The notes beneath the pieces are model-generated. The model ran no database searches. It was given only the letters and a program-made list of their open reading frames with translations, and was not told the origin of the DNA. A DNA stretch of 64,000 bases from Lysobacterales bacterium (GTDB lineage Bacteria; Pseudomonadota; Gammaproteobacteria; Xanthomonadales; Xanthomonadaceae): contig JADCRD010000002.1 in NCBI GenBank assembly GCA_014946745.1, positions 682,001 to 746,000 on the forward strand. Direction: 5' to 3'. How positions within the stretch are numbered: position 1 is the stretch's first letter; each line of letters starts with the position of its first letter. Shown piece by piece: positions 27,452 to 36,102 of this stretch. A program made the translations under genes and the position numbers.

Positions 27452-27788
27452 CAGGCGTACGAAGCGGAATGCTTGCGGCCCGCTGGCCCTGCCGCGCAGT
27501 ACGGCTGTTCGCTGGAGCGAGCGTGCTCGCGACCCGCAAGCTGGGTGCAGGCCGCAAGCTGCGTGCAGAGCACAGGCTGCTGTTGAGCCCCTCTCCCCTG
27601 GAGGGAGAGGGGTTGGGGAGAGGGGGGAACGCTCGCGGCAAGATCGCCCCCTCTCCCCCGGCCCCTCTCCCACAAGGGGAGAGGGGAGCACAGCACTCAG
27701 TCGACGCGCGGAGAGGGATGCAAAGTCCCCAGTCGACGCGCGGAGAGGGGAGCTGAGCACTCAGTTGCCACGCGAGGCTTCGAAGCGC
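27452..27788. repeat. REP-like and cccctctccc palindromes
   Basis: No gene seen. 27511-27535 has the REP-like palindrome ggagcgagcgtgctcgcgacc; its left neighbourhood resembles 30580-30662. 27583-27700 holds paired cccctctccc / ggagagggg palindromes of the kind seen at 3.3-3.9 kb. 27690-27770 contains short direct repeats (agtcgacgcgcggagaggg). The cluster follows the kinase stop and may serve as its terminator. Confidence 0.65.
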
Positions 27789-29816
27789 TCAGGGCGACCT
27801 GCGAAGGACGCCCTGCTCTGCCTGCTTGCCGAAGGCCCTGATGCGTTCACGCTCTGGATGTCCTTCCGGGAAGGCGCGCTGGTAGTCGGGCCAGGCCTGC
27901 TTCCATGCTGACAGCGCTGCGTCGTTGTCGCCCGCGCCCAGCGCGGCCTGCGCGAGCAGCGCGTAGGCCTCGGCGCGGCGCATGGCGACGAAGGCGTCCG
28001 GCTGCGATTCGATCAGGGCCACGGCTTGCCTGAAGACTCGAACCGCATCATTGAACTGCTCGGCGCGCAGGTAGACCCAGGCCTGCTGACGCAGAAAGTT
28101 CTCGCGTGCGGAGGGCGCAATCTCAGCGGCACTCAGCGATGCGCTGGCCGTGTCCAGCACCTCGAAGGCACGATCGAAATCGCCCTGCTTGGACAGTGCG
28201 CCCGCGACGCTGCCCAGCACGTCGATGCGCTGCGAGTCGCTCACCCGCGGATGGCTGCACAGGGACTCCACCTCGCTGGCGATCGCGCGCAGGTCGCTGC
28301 GCTGGCTTGGCAGTTCAAGCGAGAACGCCAGCAGCTTGAGCAGACTGAGTCGAACGGAGGCGGAGGGCTGGGTCTCCTCGGCTTGCGCCTGCAGGGCCGC
28401 GCGCAGCACCGGCACGGCGGCCTGCGGCTGGCCCTGATTCAGCAGGGCGTGCCCGATATCGCCCAGCGACTGGCGCAGCAGCAGCGGGTCGTCGGCGTGA
28501 CGCTGCTGCAGTCGAGTGGCGGCCGCCACCAGCAGGTCGACGCTGCGCGGCTCATGGCCGCTGTATTCCGCGGGCACGGCGCCGCCGATCACGTCCAGCA
28601 GCGCGCTCAAGCGCGCTTCCGCACGCGCGGCCTGCTGCTCGGCGCGCTGCGCCTGACGCAGGGTGCTGACGACGCCCAGCACCGCGACCAGGAGCAGGCC
28701 CGCAAACACGGCCAGGCTGCGGCGATGGCGCCAGATCCGCCAGCGCCACTGGCGCGCGAACCCGCCGGTGCCGCTGCGCAGGGCACGGTCATGCTGCAGA
28801 TCGTGCAGGTCGTCCAGCAGCGCAGAGGCCGAGGCATAGCGGCGCTCGGGTGGCTTCTCCAGACAGCGCGCCAGCAGGGCCTCCAGCGCGCGTCGACGCC
28901 AGCCCGTCGGCGCGTTGTGCACGGGCAGACGCGCAGGCAGGCGTCGCACCGGGCCTTGCAGAATGCGTTCGGCCCAGGGCAGAGGCTTGCCCGTCGTCTC
29001 ACCGTGCGGCGACTCGCCGCTCAGCAGCTCGAACAGCAGCACGCCGAGCGCGTGGATGTCGGTGGCCGTGGTCGCGGCCTGCCCCAGGATCTGCTCTGGC
29101 GCGGCGTATCGCCAGGTCAACAGACGCAGCCCGCTCTGGGTGAGCTCGTCAGCGTCTTCGTCCAGACCCTTGGCGATCCCGAAGTCGAGCAGCTTGGGCA
29201 GGCCGTCACGGGTCAGGCGGAGGTTCGAGGGCTTGATGTCCCGATGCACCACCAGATGCCGATGCGCGTAGTCCACCGCCTCGGCCACCTGCCGGAACAC
29301 CGCCAGCCGTTCGGCATAGCCCGGCGTGCGCGCGGCCCACTCCGCCCAGGAGGCGCCGTCGACGAGCTCCATCGCCAACCAGGCCTGCCCCTGCGCGCTG
29401 ATGCCGCCGTCGATCAGCCTCGCGATATTCGGATGATCGAGCCGCGCCAGCAGCTGCCGCTCCTGCGCGAAGCGCGCCTGCTGCAGGCCATCCAGACGCG
29501 AGGCACGCAGACGCTTGAGGGCCACTGTTTGTACGAACTCGGCGCCGATGCGCTCCGCGCGGAACACGTCCGCCATGCCGCCCGAGCCAATGCACTCACG
29601 CGCCTGGAAGGCGCCGAAACGCGGCAGGTCCAGCGCCGGTGGCTGCAGGTCGTCGGCATGCAGATAGCTCAGCAAGCCCTGCAGCTGCGCGGCGAAGGCG
29701 GCATCGCGCTGCTGCCAGTCGCGCAGGGCCTGCGCACGCTCTTCGTCAGACAGCTCGCAGACGTCGTGGAAAGCCGCGCGCAGGCGCTGGAAGTCCGCGT
29801 CCGGCGCGTGGCTCAC
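27789..29816 (-). CDS. Ser/Thr protein kinase with TM and TPR-like sensor region
   Basis: A 675-residue membrane kinase. Cytoplasmic kinase domain about residues 65-340: glycine loop IGSGGMADVF, catalytic Lys101 in VALKRL, HRDIKPSNLRL, DFGIAKG, and APEQILG. One transmembrane helix follows (SLAVFAGLLLVAVLGVVSTL, around 400), then an outer helical region with TPR-like character. The GTG start at 29816 overlaps the sigma-factor stop (GTGA), giving tight coupling. Pairs of this kind are known in Xanthomonas (EcfK/PknS) and Vibrio (EcfP/PknT), where the kinase activates an ECF sigma factor by phosphorylation instead of through an anti-sigma factor. That role is inferred here. Confidence 0.9.
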   Translation of the reverse strand: MSHAPDADFQRLRAAFHDVCELSDEERAQALRDWQQRDAAFAAQLQGLLSYLHADDLQPPALDLPRFGAFQARECIGSGGMADVFRAERIGAEFVQTVALKRLRASRLDGLQQARFAQERQLLARLDHPNIARLIDGGISAQGQAWLAMELVDGASWAEWAARTPGYAERLAVFRQVAEAVDYAHRHLVVHRDIKPSNLRLTRDGLPKLLDFGIAKGLDEDADELTQSGLRLLTWRYAAPEQILGQAATTATDIHALGVLLFELLSGESPHGETTGKPLPWAERILQGPVRRLPARLPVHNAPTGWRRRALEALLARCLEKPPERRYASASALLDDLHDLQHDRALRSGTGGFARQWRWRIWRHRRSLAVFAGLLLVAVLGVVSTLRQAQRAEQQAARAEARLSALLDVIGGAVPAEYSGHEPRSVDLLVAAATRLQQRHADDPLLLRQSLGDIGHALLNQGQPQAAVPVLRAALQAQAEETQPSASVRLSLLKLLAFSLELPSQRSDLRAIASEVESLCSHPRVSDSQRIDVLGSVAGALSKQGDFDRAFEVLDTASASLSAAEIAPSARENFLRQQAWVYLRAEQFNDAVRVFRQAVALIESQPDAFVAMRRAEAYALLAQAALGAGDNDAALSAWKQAWPDYQRAFPEGHPERERIRAFGKQAEQGVLRRSP

Positions 29817-30385
29817 GTGGCATCCAGCGCCTGACGCAGCCAGGCCTTGGCCATCGCCCAGTCGCGATACACCGTGCGTTCGTCGACCTCCAGCAGGTTC
29901 GCGACCTCCAGCACTTCGAGCCCACCAAAGCAGCGCCACTCGACGATCTGCGCCATGCGTTCGTCGTGCTTGGCCAGGGCCTTCAAGGCCTCATCCAGTT
30001 CGGCGAGATCCATGTCGGCTTCGATGGGCAGATGCAAGAGCTCCACCCATTCGACCTGCTGCCACTGGCCGCCGCCGCGCTTGTCGCGCTGGGCGGCGCG
30101 CGCGCGATCGATCAGCACCTGACGCATCAGCTTGGCCGCGGTCGTGAACAGGTGCTTGCGGTCGCGGATGTCGACCGAACGCGCGCCGAGCAGGCGCACG
30201 AACACGTCGTGCACCAGGGCGGTCGGCTGCAGGGTGTCGTGGTCGCGGTGGCCGCGCAGGGTGTGGGCGGCGAGGCGTCGCAGCTCGTCGTAGACCTGCG
30301 GCAGCACGCGATCGAGCGCGTCGAGATCGCCCTCGCCCCAGCGCGCCAGCCAGCCGGTGATGTCCGCCTCGCCCAACGTCGTCAT
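29813..30385 (-). CDS. ECF sigma factor (kinase-linked, ECF43-like)
   Basis: A 190-residue sigma-70 family factor of the X6/ECF43-like kind. Region 2 is visible in DTLQPTALVHDVFVRLLG and KHLFTTAAKLMRQVLIDRAR; region 4 in EWRCFGGLEVLEVANLLEVDERTVYRDWAMAKAWL. Thr51 and Thr55 in region 2.2 are candidates for phosphorylation by the coupled kinase; from memory, the Xanthomonas homologue is controlled by a Thr in this segment. The start at 30385 (MTTLGEAD) matches the family N-terminus. No anti-sigma gene is adjacent. A copy of the shared 32-bp element lies 123-154 bases upstream, suggesting autoregulation. Confidence 0.9.
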   Translation of the reverse strand: MTTLGEADITGWLARWGEGDLDALDRVLPQVYDELRRLAAHTLRGHRDHDTLQPTALVHDVFVRLLGARSVDIRDRKHLFTTAAKLMRQVLIDRARAAQRDKRGGGQWQQVEWVELLHLPIEADMDLAELDEALKALAKHDERMAQIVEWRCFGGLEVLEVANLLEVDERTVYRDWAMAKAWLRQALDAT

Positions 30386-30507
30386 GCCTGGCTTCCCGCG
30401 CCTTGCCACGGCGCAGGATAGCCGAGCCGGGCGCGGGGCTTGCGGCGGACTTCGCCTGCGGGCGAGCGGGCGAGAGCGACGGGCGGACGGGATCGGGTGC
30501 ATGCGGG

Positions 30508-30539
30508 CACGTACGTCCTGCGGAGCGGGCACCTGACAG
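30508..30539 (-). promoter_or_regulatory. Putative ECF-sigma promoter (sigma/kinase operon)
   Basis: Read on the minus strand: CTGTCAGGTG, 12 bases, GACGTACGTG. It matches the site ahead of the delta-60 gene at 35873 in both halves and in the gap. The distance to the sigma start is about 120 bases, longer than at the other three sites. Confidence 0.65.
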
Positions 30540-30579
30540 GGGCGCGTGCGCGGGCTACGCGTGCGGCGCCCTCTGAAGA

Positions 30580-30662
30580 AGCGGAGTGCTTGCGAGCCGA
30601 TTGATCTTCGCCCCCGCGAAGCCCGGCTGTTTGTAGGAGCGAGCTTGCTCGCGACCGGCTGG
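30580..30662. repeat. REP-like palindrome gagcgagcttgctcgcgacc
   Basis: The palindrome ggagcgagcttgctcgcgacc lies at about 30636-30656, with a flank (gaagcggagtgcttgcg) also found near 27465-27490. It separates the divergent promoters of the sigma/kinase and lipoprotein operons. Sequences of this type are common REP elements in gammaproteobacteria. Confidence 0.6.
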
Positions 30663-30772
30663 GGGTGTGCAGGGCGCAGGCCGCGGTCGCCTGCAAACAG
30701 GCTGCAAAAAGCGCGAGCGGTCTACCTCGGGTTTCTCCAAGAACACCTGCTCCGCAAAGGGCTGCCTGCACG

Positions 30773-30804
30773 TTGTCAGGCGCCGGCACACAAGGGCGTA
30801 CGTG
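30773..30804 (+). promoter_or_regulatory. Putative ECF-sigma promoter (lipoprotein/beta-helix operon)
   Basis: Plus strand: TTGTCAGGCG, 12 bases, GGCGTACGTG. The -10-like half ends 26 bases before the lipoprotein start at 30831. It shares the CGTACGTG half with the sites at 30508 and 35873. Confidence 0.65.
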
Positions 30805-30830
30805 CGGGCAGCCCACCTGGAGTTCCGCCC

Positions 30831-31376
30831 ATGCGCCGTCTGCTGCCCCTCACCCTGCCCTGCCTGCTGCTGCTCGGCGCCTGCGATGCCGCTGAACGCG
30901 ACGCGGCGCCCGCCGCGACCGCTTCGGCGCCCAACACCGCTGCCGCTGCGGCGGCGCCCCCTGCTGAAACCGGCAACGTCGTGCGCATGCGCGTCGACGG
31001 CGTCGACTGGCAGGCCGACCGCGAGTTCTTCTGCGCCGTGCATCCGCCGGGGATGGACCGCGCCGTGCTGGTCAGCGCCTCGCTGGGCCCGAAGGATGCG
31101 AACGAGCAGACCTTCAACTTGAACCTCACCGGCGTCGACGGTCCGGGGCGCGTGCACCTGCAGAGCAGCGCCTCCTGGGTGCACACGATCCAGCTGGCCA
31201 ATCTGGATGCCGCGCGCATTCTCAACGGCGGCGCGATGGGCTTCGACATCACCGTCGAGCTGCTCGCGGTCTCGGCCGACCCCGTCCGCGTCGAAGCGCG
31301 CTTCACCGGCCAGCTGATGAGCAGCGCTGGCAGCGCGCTGCGCATCGAGGACGGCTACCTGCGCTGCAGCGAGTGA
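30831..31376 (+). CDS. Small secreted lipoprotein
   Basis: A 181-residue lipoprotein: MRRLLPLTLPCLLLLGAC gives a lipobox (LLGAC) with Cys18 as the acylated residue. An Ala/Pro-rich linker follows, then a compact domain with beta character (VVRMRVDGVDWQADREFFCAV, QTFNLNLTGVDGPG, FDITVELLAV) and two further Cys that could pair. GGAG lies ahead of the ATG at 30831. The gene directly follows an ECF-type promoter element and is 33 bases upstream of the beta-helix gene, so the two form an operon. No family recognised. Confidence 0.8.
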   Translation: MRRLLPLTLPCLLLLGACDAAERDAAPAATASAPNTAAAAAAPPAETGNVVRMRVDGVDWQADREFFCAVHPPGMDRAVLVSASLGPKDANEQTFNLNLTGVDGPGRVHLQSSASWVHTIQLANLDAARILNGGAMGFDITVELLAVSADPVRVEARFTGQLMSSAGSALRIEDGYLRCSE

Positions 31377-31409
31377 CGCCGACCCCGCACTTCGACCCGA
31401 GGACTGCCC

Positions 31410-32975
31410 ATGAATCGTCTAGCTTCCGGGGCGACCGCCGCCCTGCTCATCGCCGGCCCCAGCCAGGCCGCCGTGCTCACCGTCGACACCAGCAGCGATG
31501 CCGCGCTGAGCGCCTGCACGCCGGCGCCGGCCGACTGCTCGCTGCGCGGCGCGATCCTCGCCGCCAACGGCCTGCCCGGCGCCGACCGCATCGAGTTCGC
31601 GCTGCTGGAGAGCGACCCCGGCTACCAGCCGGCCAGCGCGCACTGGCGCATCGAGGCGCAGAGCGCGATGCCCAACAACGCGGGTGATCTGGAGATCGAC
31701 GGCTACACCCAGCCCGGCGCGCTCGCCAACACGCAGTCGCCCGAGGCCGGCGGCAGCAACGCCGTGCTGAAGGTCGAGCTGCGCAATGCCGGGCAGTCGT
31801 CCAACACCGGTATCGACAGCAGCAGTGCCAACTTCAATGCGCAACTCGTGCTGCGCGGGCTGGCGATCAGCCGCTTCGCCTCGCAGGTGGTGCTGAGCGG
31901 CGGTGCGGCGCATCGCGTCGAGGGCTGTTTTCTCGGCACCGACATCCGCGGCACCGCGCCGTCGCAGACCGGCAATTCGGGCCTCGGTATCGGCGTGCGC
32001 GTGCAGGGCGAGGGGCCGTATGTGATCGGCGGCGAGACGCCGGCCGCGCGCAACGTGCTGTCGGGCCTGTTGAGCGGCATCGTGTCGTTCTCGGTGCCGA
32101 ACGGTCTGCGCATCCGCGGCAATCTGATCGGCACCAATGCCGCCGGCACTGCGGCCATTGCGAACCGCAGCTACGGGATCGACCTCACCAGCTTCCGTGG
32201 TGTCGTCATCGGTGGCACCACGCCGGCGGCGCGCAATGTCATCTCGGGCAACGAGTTCACCGCGATCCAGCTCGGTGCCGGCACGGCGCCGGCGACGTTT
32301 CCGAACCTGCGCGTGCTGGGCAACCACATCGGCACCGACTGGAGCGGCAGCCTGCCGATTCCGAACGGCCGCAATGCGGCCAGCCCCAGCCAGCCGCAGC
32401 CTTCGATCCTGCTGTTCGCCGGCGGCGCCTGCAGCGTGCAGATCGGTGGCTTCGGCGCCGGCGAATCCAACCTCATCGCCCACGGCGGCGCGCAGGGCAT
32501 CCTGGTCGGCACCTGCACGCGGGTGGCGGCCGCCGGCAACCTGCACATCGGCCATCGCGGCATGGCGATCGACACCTCCGCCACGAGTTTCGCCGACGGC
32601 CCCACCGCCAACGACGCGGGCGATGCCGACAGCGGCGGCAACCGCCTGCAGAACTCACCCGACGTCGTGGACGCCGTACCGGTCGGCGCCGATCGCTTCC
32701 GCCTCGATCTGCGCGTCGACAGCGCGCCGGGCAATGCGACCTATCCGCTGCGCGTCGATGCCTTCCGCGGGCGCGGCGCGGATCTGCTCGAACACCTGGC
32801 CCAGCGCACGATCACCTTGGCCGAGGCGCAGACCGTGGTGTCGATCGAGCTGCCGCTCTCAGCATTGGCCGACGGCGCGGTGCAGCTGCTGGCCACCGAC
32901 GCCGAGGGCAATACCAGCGAGGTCGGTCGCTATGCCCTGAGCCCGGTGTTCGCTGACGGCTTCGAGTCGCTCTGA
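31410..32975 (+). CDS. Secreted parallel beta-helix protein, DGFE tail
   Basis: A 521-residue exported protein. After a signal peptide (ATAALLIAGPSQAA) comes CSLRGAILAANGLPGADRI, the entry motif of many bacterial beta-helix proteins. Repeated turns follow with IGGETPAARNVLSGLLSGI, RIRGNLIGTNAAGTAAIANRS, VIGGTTPAARNVISGN and NHIGTDWSG. It ends VFADGFESL, the DGFE tail with two extra residues. It lies in one operon with the lipoprotein and converges on the large delta-60 gene. Probably cell-surface or released; no catalytic residues can be named. Confidence 0.85.
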   Translation: MNRLASGATAALLIAGPSQAAVLTVDTSSDAALSACTPAPADCSLRGAILAANGLPGADRIEFALLESDPGYQPASAHWRIEAQSAMPNNAGDLEIDGYTQPGALANTQSPEAGGSNAVLKVELRNAGQSSNTGIDSSSANFNAQLVLRGLAISRFASQVVLSGGAAHRVEGCFLGTDIRGTAPSQTGNSGLGIGVRVQGEGPYVIGGETPAARNVLSGLLSGIVSFSVPNGLRIRGNLIGTNAAGTAAIANRSYGIDLTSFRGVVIGGTTPAARNVISGNEFTAIQLGAGTAPATFPNLRVLGNHIGTDWSGSLPIPNGRNAASPSQPQPSILLFAGGACSVQIGGFGAGESNLIAHGGAQGILVGTCTRVAAAGNLHIGHRGMAIDTSATSFADGPTANDAGDADSGGNRLQNSPDVVDAVPVGADRFRLDLRVDSAPGNATYPLRVDAFRGRGADLLEHLAQRTITLAEAQTVVSIELPLSALADGAVQLLATDAEGNTSEVGRYALSPVFADGFESL

Positions 32976-32989
32976 GCCTGAGCCCGAGC

Positions 32990-33028
32990 GAGGACCCGCA
33001 GTGCGCGAAGCTGCGGCTGCGGGTCCTC
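32990..33028. terminator. Bidirectional hairpin terminator
   Basis: A perfect 12-bp stem: gaggacccgcag at 32990-33001 and ctgcgggtcctc at 33017-33028. It lies between two convergent genes. No long T-run is present on either side. Confidence 0.75.
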
Positions 33029-33062
33029 GTCATCCAGACGTAGTTGTCGACGGCCGCCTCGC

Positions 33063-35840
33063 CTACTCGAAACCGTCGCGGAAGATCTCCGGCAACAGCG
33101 GCACCGGCTGCGGGTTGCCGAGACGCGTGAGGAACATCCGCGTGTTGTCCTGCTGCGGTACCCCAGGGCGGGCGTCGGCGAGCGTTCCGGCAATCAGAAA
33201 GCGGCCATCGGCCTGCTGCACCGCGGCGGCCGGGTACTCGTCGTACGCGCCCGGCCGATCCGGAAAACGCAGGCGCGTGCCCGTGTCCGCGCCGAAGTCG
33301 GGGTAGCCCACGCGGTTGCCGGCGGGATCGAGCTTGGTCACCGCGAGGTCGGCGCCGCCGAACGCTGCCGCCCAGGGCGCGCCCTGCGTCTGCGTGCCGA
33401 CCACGATCACGCTCGCGTCCCACTGCGGTAGGACCGCGGCAATCGAGGCGCTGTCGCCGCCGCTTGAGGGATCGAAGTCGATGGCGACCACACCGGCGAG
33501 ACCGAAGTCGAGATCGGGCGCGTTGTTCGGCAGCAGGCGCAGCACCGCGCCGCCCGTGCCCAGGCTGCAGCCGAGCAGGCGCGCATTGCCAGCGTCGACC
33601 GCCAGCGCGTTGCCGGCAAAGCGGCAGCCGGTGCTGCTGCGCAGGCGGATCGCGTTGCGCGGGCCCTGGCCGTCTTCGGCGATGTCGAACAGCACGGCCG
33701 ACTCGTCGAACGTGGTTGAGCCGTCGCTGCCCGCCACCAGCAGCCGCCCGGCCTGATCGAAGGCCAGCCCGTTCGCGCGCAGGCGCGAAGGGTTGGTCGG
33801 TGAGACCAGCACCTGCAGGCCGCCGTTGCCGAAGCCGGTGTCGAGACTGCCGTCGGCCCGCAGCCGCACCAGCACGGCGCACTCGTCATTCGGCTGGTCG
33901 AAGCCGCAGCGCAGCTGCGGATCCTGCGGGCCCGTGGCGACACCGTTGCCGAGCAGCACGATCCGCCCCTGCGGGTCCTGCCGGACCGCGCTGAAGCGCA
34001 CCCGGATCTGCCGCGCGTTGAGGCCGAGTTCGCTGCCGCTGTCGAGCACGCCATCGCCCCAGAAGCCGGTGTCGATGCTGCCGTCCTCGCGCAGCTTGAT
34101 CACCACGCCGCCGGCCGCGGCACCACCGCGCGAGCCTGCCAGCAGCAGACCGCCCGCGCTCAGGGGCTCGACCGCGTTGCAGTAGGTTTCGCCGCCCGCG
34201 ACGAGGCTCAGGCCGCGCTCGCCGTTGCCGGCGAAGCTGGCGTCGGGCTGGCCGTCGGGCAGCAGGCGGCTGACGCCGCAGACCGCGCTCACCGGTGAGG
34301 TTTCGAGATACAGCGTGCCCGCGATCAGCGCGCGGCCCTGGGCGTCGATGCGCAGATCCTCGGTGATGGTCGAGCGGCGCGGCCCGCTGACTTCATCGAT
34401 ACGCATCACGCGGGTGCGGTGGTCGGGGTCGAGAAAGCCCGCATGGCGTTCGGGGTCGGCCATGCCGAGGCGGGCGATCAGGCTCGCGGTGCCGGCCACG
34501 CCCGCGAGCGGATCGGCCTGGCTGCCGGTGATGACGACGCGACCGCGGGCGTCCAGGCGCAGCTCGCCCAGTTCGTCGTTGCGGCCATCGCTGCTGCGCC
34601 AGAGCTCGCGCGTGTAGTGCGACTGATGGCTGCCGCCCTCGCCGAAGCGGGCGACCAGGTTGCCGTCTTCGCGCAGCCGCGTGATGTAGATGTCCTGCGG
34701 ATCGGCGTTGCCCGAACCGCGCCACAGGGTGCTGCCCACCACCAGTTCACCGCTGTCGCTCAAGGCCACCCGCGGGGCGTGCAGAAGCACGCCCGCCAAG
34801 AGCGCGGAGGGCAACAGTTCGACGTAGCCGTCGCCGCTGAAGCTGCCGTCGGGCTGGCCATCGGCGCGCAGGCGCAGCACGCCGGGCTCCAGGATCGGGC
34901 CCGGTGTGGTGCCGCTCGTATCCGGCTGGCAGCCCAGCAGCATTCGGTCCTGCGCGTCCAGCAGCAGGCTGCTGACGCGATAGCACTGACGCACGAAGCC
35001 ACGGCCTCCGTCGCCGGTCCGCAGCGGCGCATCCATGCCGCTGCCGAAGCCGGTGTCGACGGCGCCATCGTCGAGCAGGCGAAAGATCACGCCGGCGTCG
35101 GGAATGCCCGGGTTGCTGGTGATGCCCAGCACATAGACGCGGCCGCTGCTGTCGAGCGCGGTGCTCACGCCCAGCACTCGCGGCGGGTTGTAGTCGGCCA
35201 GCGGTCGGGAGCCGTCCACCGCGAACGTCGGGTCCGGGCTGCCGTCTTCCAGCAGACGCAGGATCAGGCCGCGCTGGCTGTTGTCCCCGGCGTTGATCAC
35301 CCGGCCCACGGCGAGCACCCGCCCCTGCGCATCCAGCGTCGCCGAAGTCAGCAGGGTCTGCGCGGTGCTCTCGCGCCAGCTGAAGTCGGCTTCGAGCACG
35401 CGCACGCCCTGCTGCTGGAAGCCGGTGTCGAGCACGCCCTCTGCCGTCAGCCCGATGACCAGACCGGAGTAGCGGCCGTTGCCCTGCAGGCCGAAGCCGA
35501 GCACGCGGAAGCGGCCGTCCGGCAGGGCCAGCACCTTGCTGCAGAACAGCGAGCTCAAGCCCGGCAGCGACAGCCCGCCCGAGCCTTGCGGCGCGCCATC
35601 GCGATAGCGCACCAGCACACAGCGCGAGCTGGTGCTGCCCTGGCTGCCGACCGCGACCAGCACGCCCTGCGCATTCTCGGCGCTGCTGCTGAAGCGTTCG
35701 TTCTCGCCAAGGAACGGGCCCTGGGCGAAGCCGTAGCCGTTGAAGCTGGGATCGACGAAACCGCTGAGCGACTGCGCAGGGACACCGGCGCTGACGAACA
35801 GCAGGGCGAGTGCGGCGAACGCGCGAAGTGCGTGGGACAT
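33063..35840 (-). CDS. Large secreted delta-60 repeat protein, DGFE tail
   Basis: A 925-residue exported protein. The signal peptide is MSHALRAFAALALLFVSAGVPAQS; the start at 35840 is preceded by AAAGG. About a dozen delta-60-like units follow (LSGFVDPSFNGYG, LTAEGVLDTGFQQQG, LLEDGSPDPTFAVDG, LLDDGAVDTGFGSG, LRADGSLDTGFGNGG), suggesting one or more beta-propellers. It ends EIFRDGFE. The ECF-type element lies 33-64 bases upstream. It is a larger relative of the protein at 25848-27377 and likely under the same control. The role is unknown; surface display or secretion is inferred. Confidence 0.88.
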   Translation of the reverse strand: MSHALRAFAALALLFVSAGVPAQSLSGFVDPSFNGYGFAQGPFLGENERFSSSAENAQGVLVAVGSQGSTSSRCVLVRYRDGAPQGSGGLSLPGLSSLFCSKVLALPDGRFRVLGFGLQGNGRYSGLVIGLTAEGVLDTGFQQQGVRVLEADFSWRESTAQTLLTSATLDAQGRVLAVGRVINAGDNSQRGLILRLLEDGSPDPTFAVDGSRPLADYNPPRVLGVSTALDSSGRVYVLGITSNPGIPDAGVIFRLLDDGAVDTGFGSGMDAPLRTGDGGRGFVRQCYRVSSLLLDAQDRMLLGCQPDTSGTTPGPILEPGVLRLRADGQPDGSFSGDGYVELLPSALLAGVLLHAPRVALSDSGELVVGSTLWRGSGNADPQDIYITRLREDGNLVARFGEGGSHQSHYTRELWRSSDGRNDELGELRLDARGRVVITGSQADPLAGVAGTASLIARLGMADPERHAGFLDPDHRTRVMRIDEVSGPRRSTITEDLRIDAQGRALIAGTLYLETSPVSAVCGVSRLLPDGQPDASFAGNGERGLSLVAGGETYCNAVEPLSAGGLLLAGSRGGAAAGGVVIKLREDGSIDTGFWGDGVLDSGSELGLNARQIRVRFSAVRQDPQGRIVLLGNGVATGPQDPQLRCGFDQPNDECAVLVRLRADGSLDTGFGNGGLQVLVSPTNPSRLRANGLAFDQAGRLLVAGSDGSTTFDESAVLFDIAEDGQGPRNAIRLRSSTGCRFAGNALAVDAGNARLLGCSLGTGGAVLRLLPNNAPDLDFGLAGVVAIDFDPSSGGDSASIAAVLPQWDASVIVVGTQTQGAPWAAAFGGADLAVTKLDPAGNRVGYPDFGADTGTRLRFPDRPGAYDEYPAAAVQQADGRFLIAGTLADARPGVPQQDNTRMFLTRLGNPQPVPLLPEIFRDGFE

Positions 35841-35872
35841 CTGGGGCACCTTTCGGGAAGCGTGGGTGCCGA

Positions 35873-35904
35873 CACGTACGTCGCTTGTCAGCGCCACCTG
35901 ACAG
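35873..35904 (-). promoter_or_regulatory. Putative ECF-sigma promoter (large delta-60 gene)
   Basis: Minus strand: CTGTCAGGTG, 12 bases, GACGTACGTG. Both halves are identical to those of the sigma/kinase promoter at 30508. The element ends 33 bases before the start codon. Confidence 0.7.
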
Positions 35905-36102
35905 GCGCTGCGCTTGCGCTCGCCCTCGCCCTCGCCAGCGTTTGCCTTTGCCCGCGGCGTGCGAAGGGCGGCCGACGGCCCGCGCACGCCCCTGTCAGAT
36001 TCAGCAGCTTGTGCTGACAGCGCTGTCGCTCAGCATAGGACCTGAGTCGCGACAGCCACGAGGCCTCGCGGATTTCCACCATGCGCACACGGAGCGATAG
36101 TC

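Noticed and set aside
25716-27911. 731-codon open frame on the plus strand
   Set aside because: Antisense to the delta-60 gene and running through palindromic repeats; not protein-like.
35990-36022. CTGTCAGATT followed by a second half, considered as a fifth ECF-type promoter for the sulfatase gene
   Set aside because: The first half matches but there is no CGT at the required spacing; it is instead a simple CTGTCA…TGACAG palindrome.
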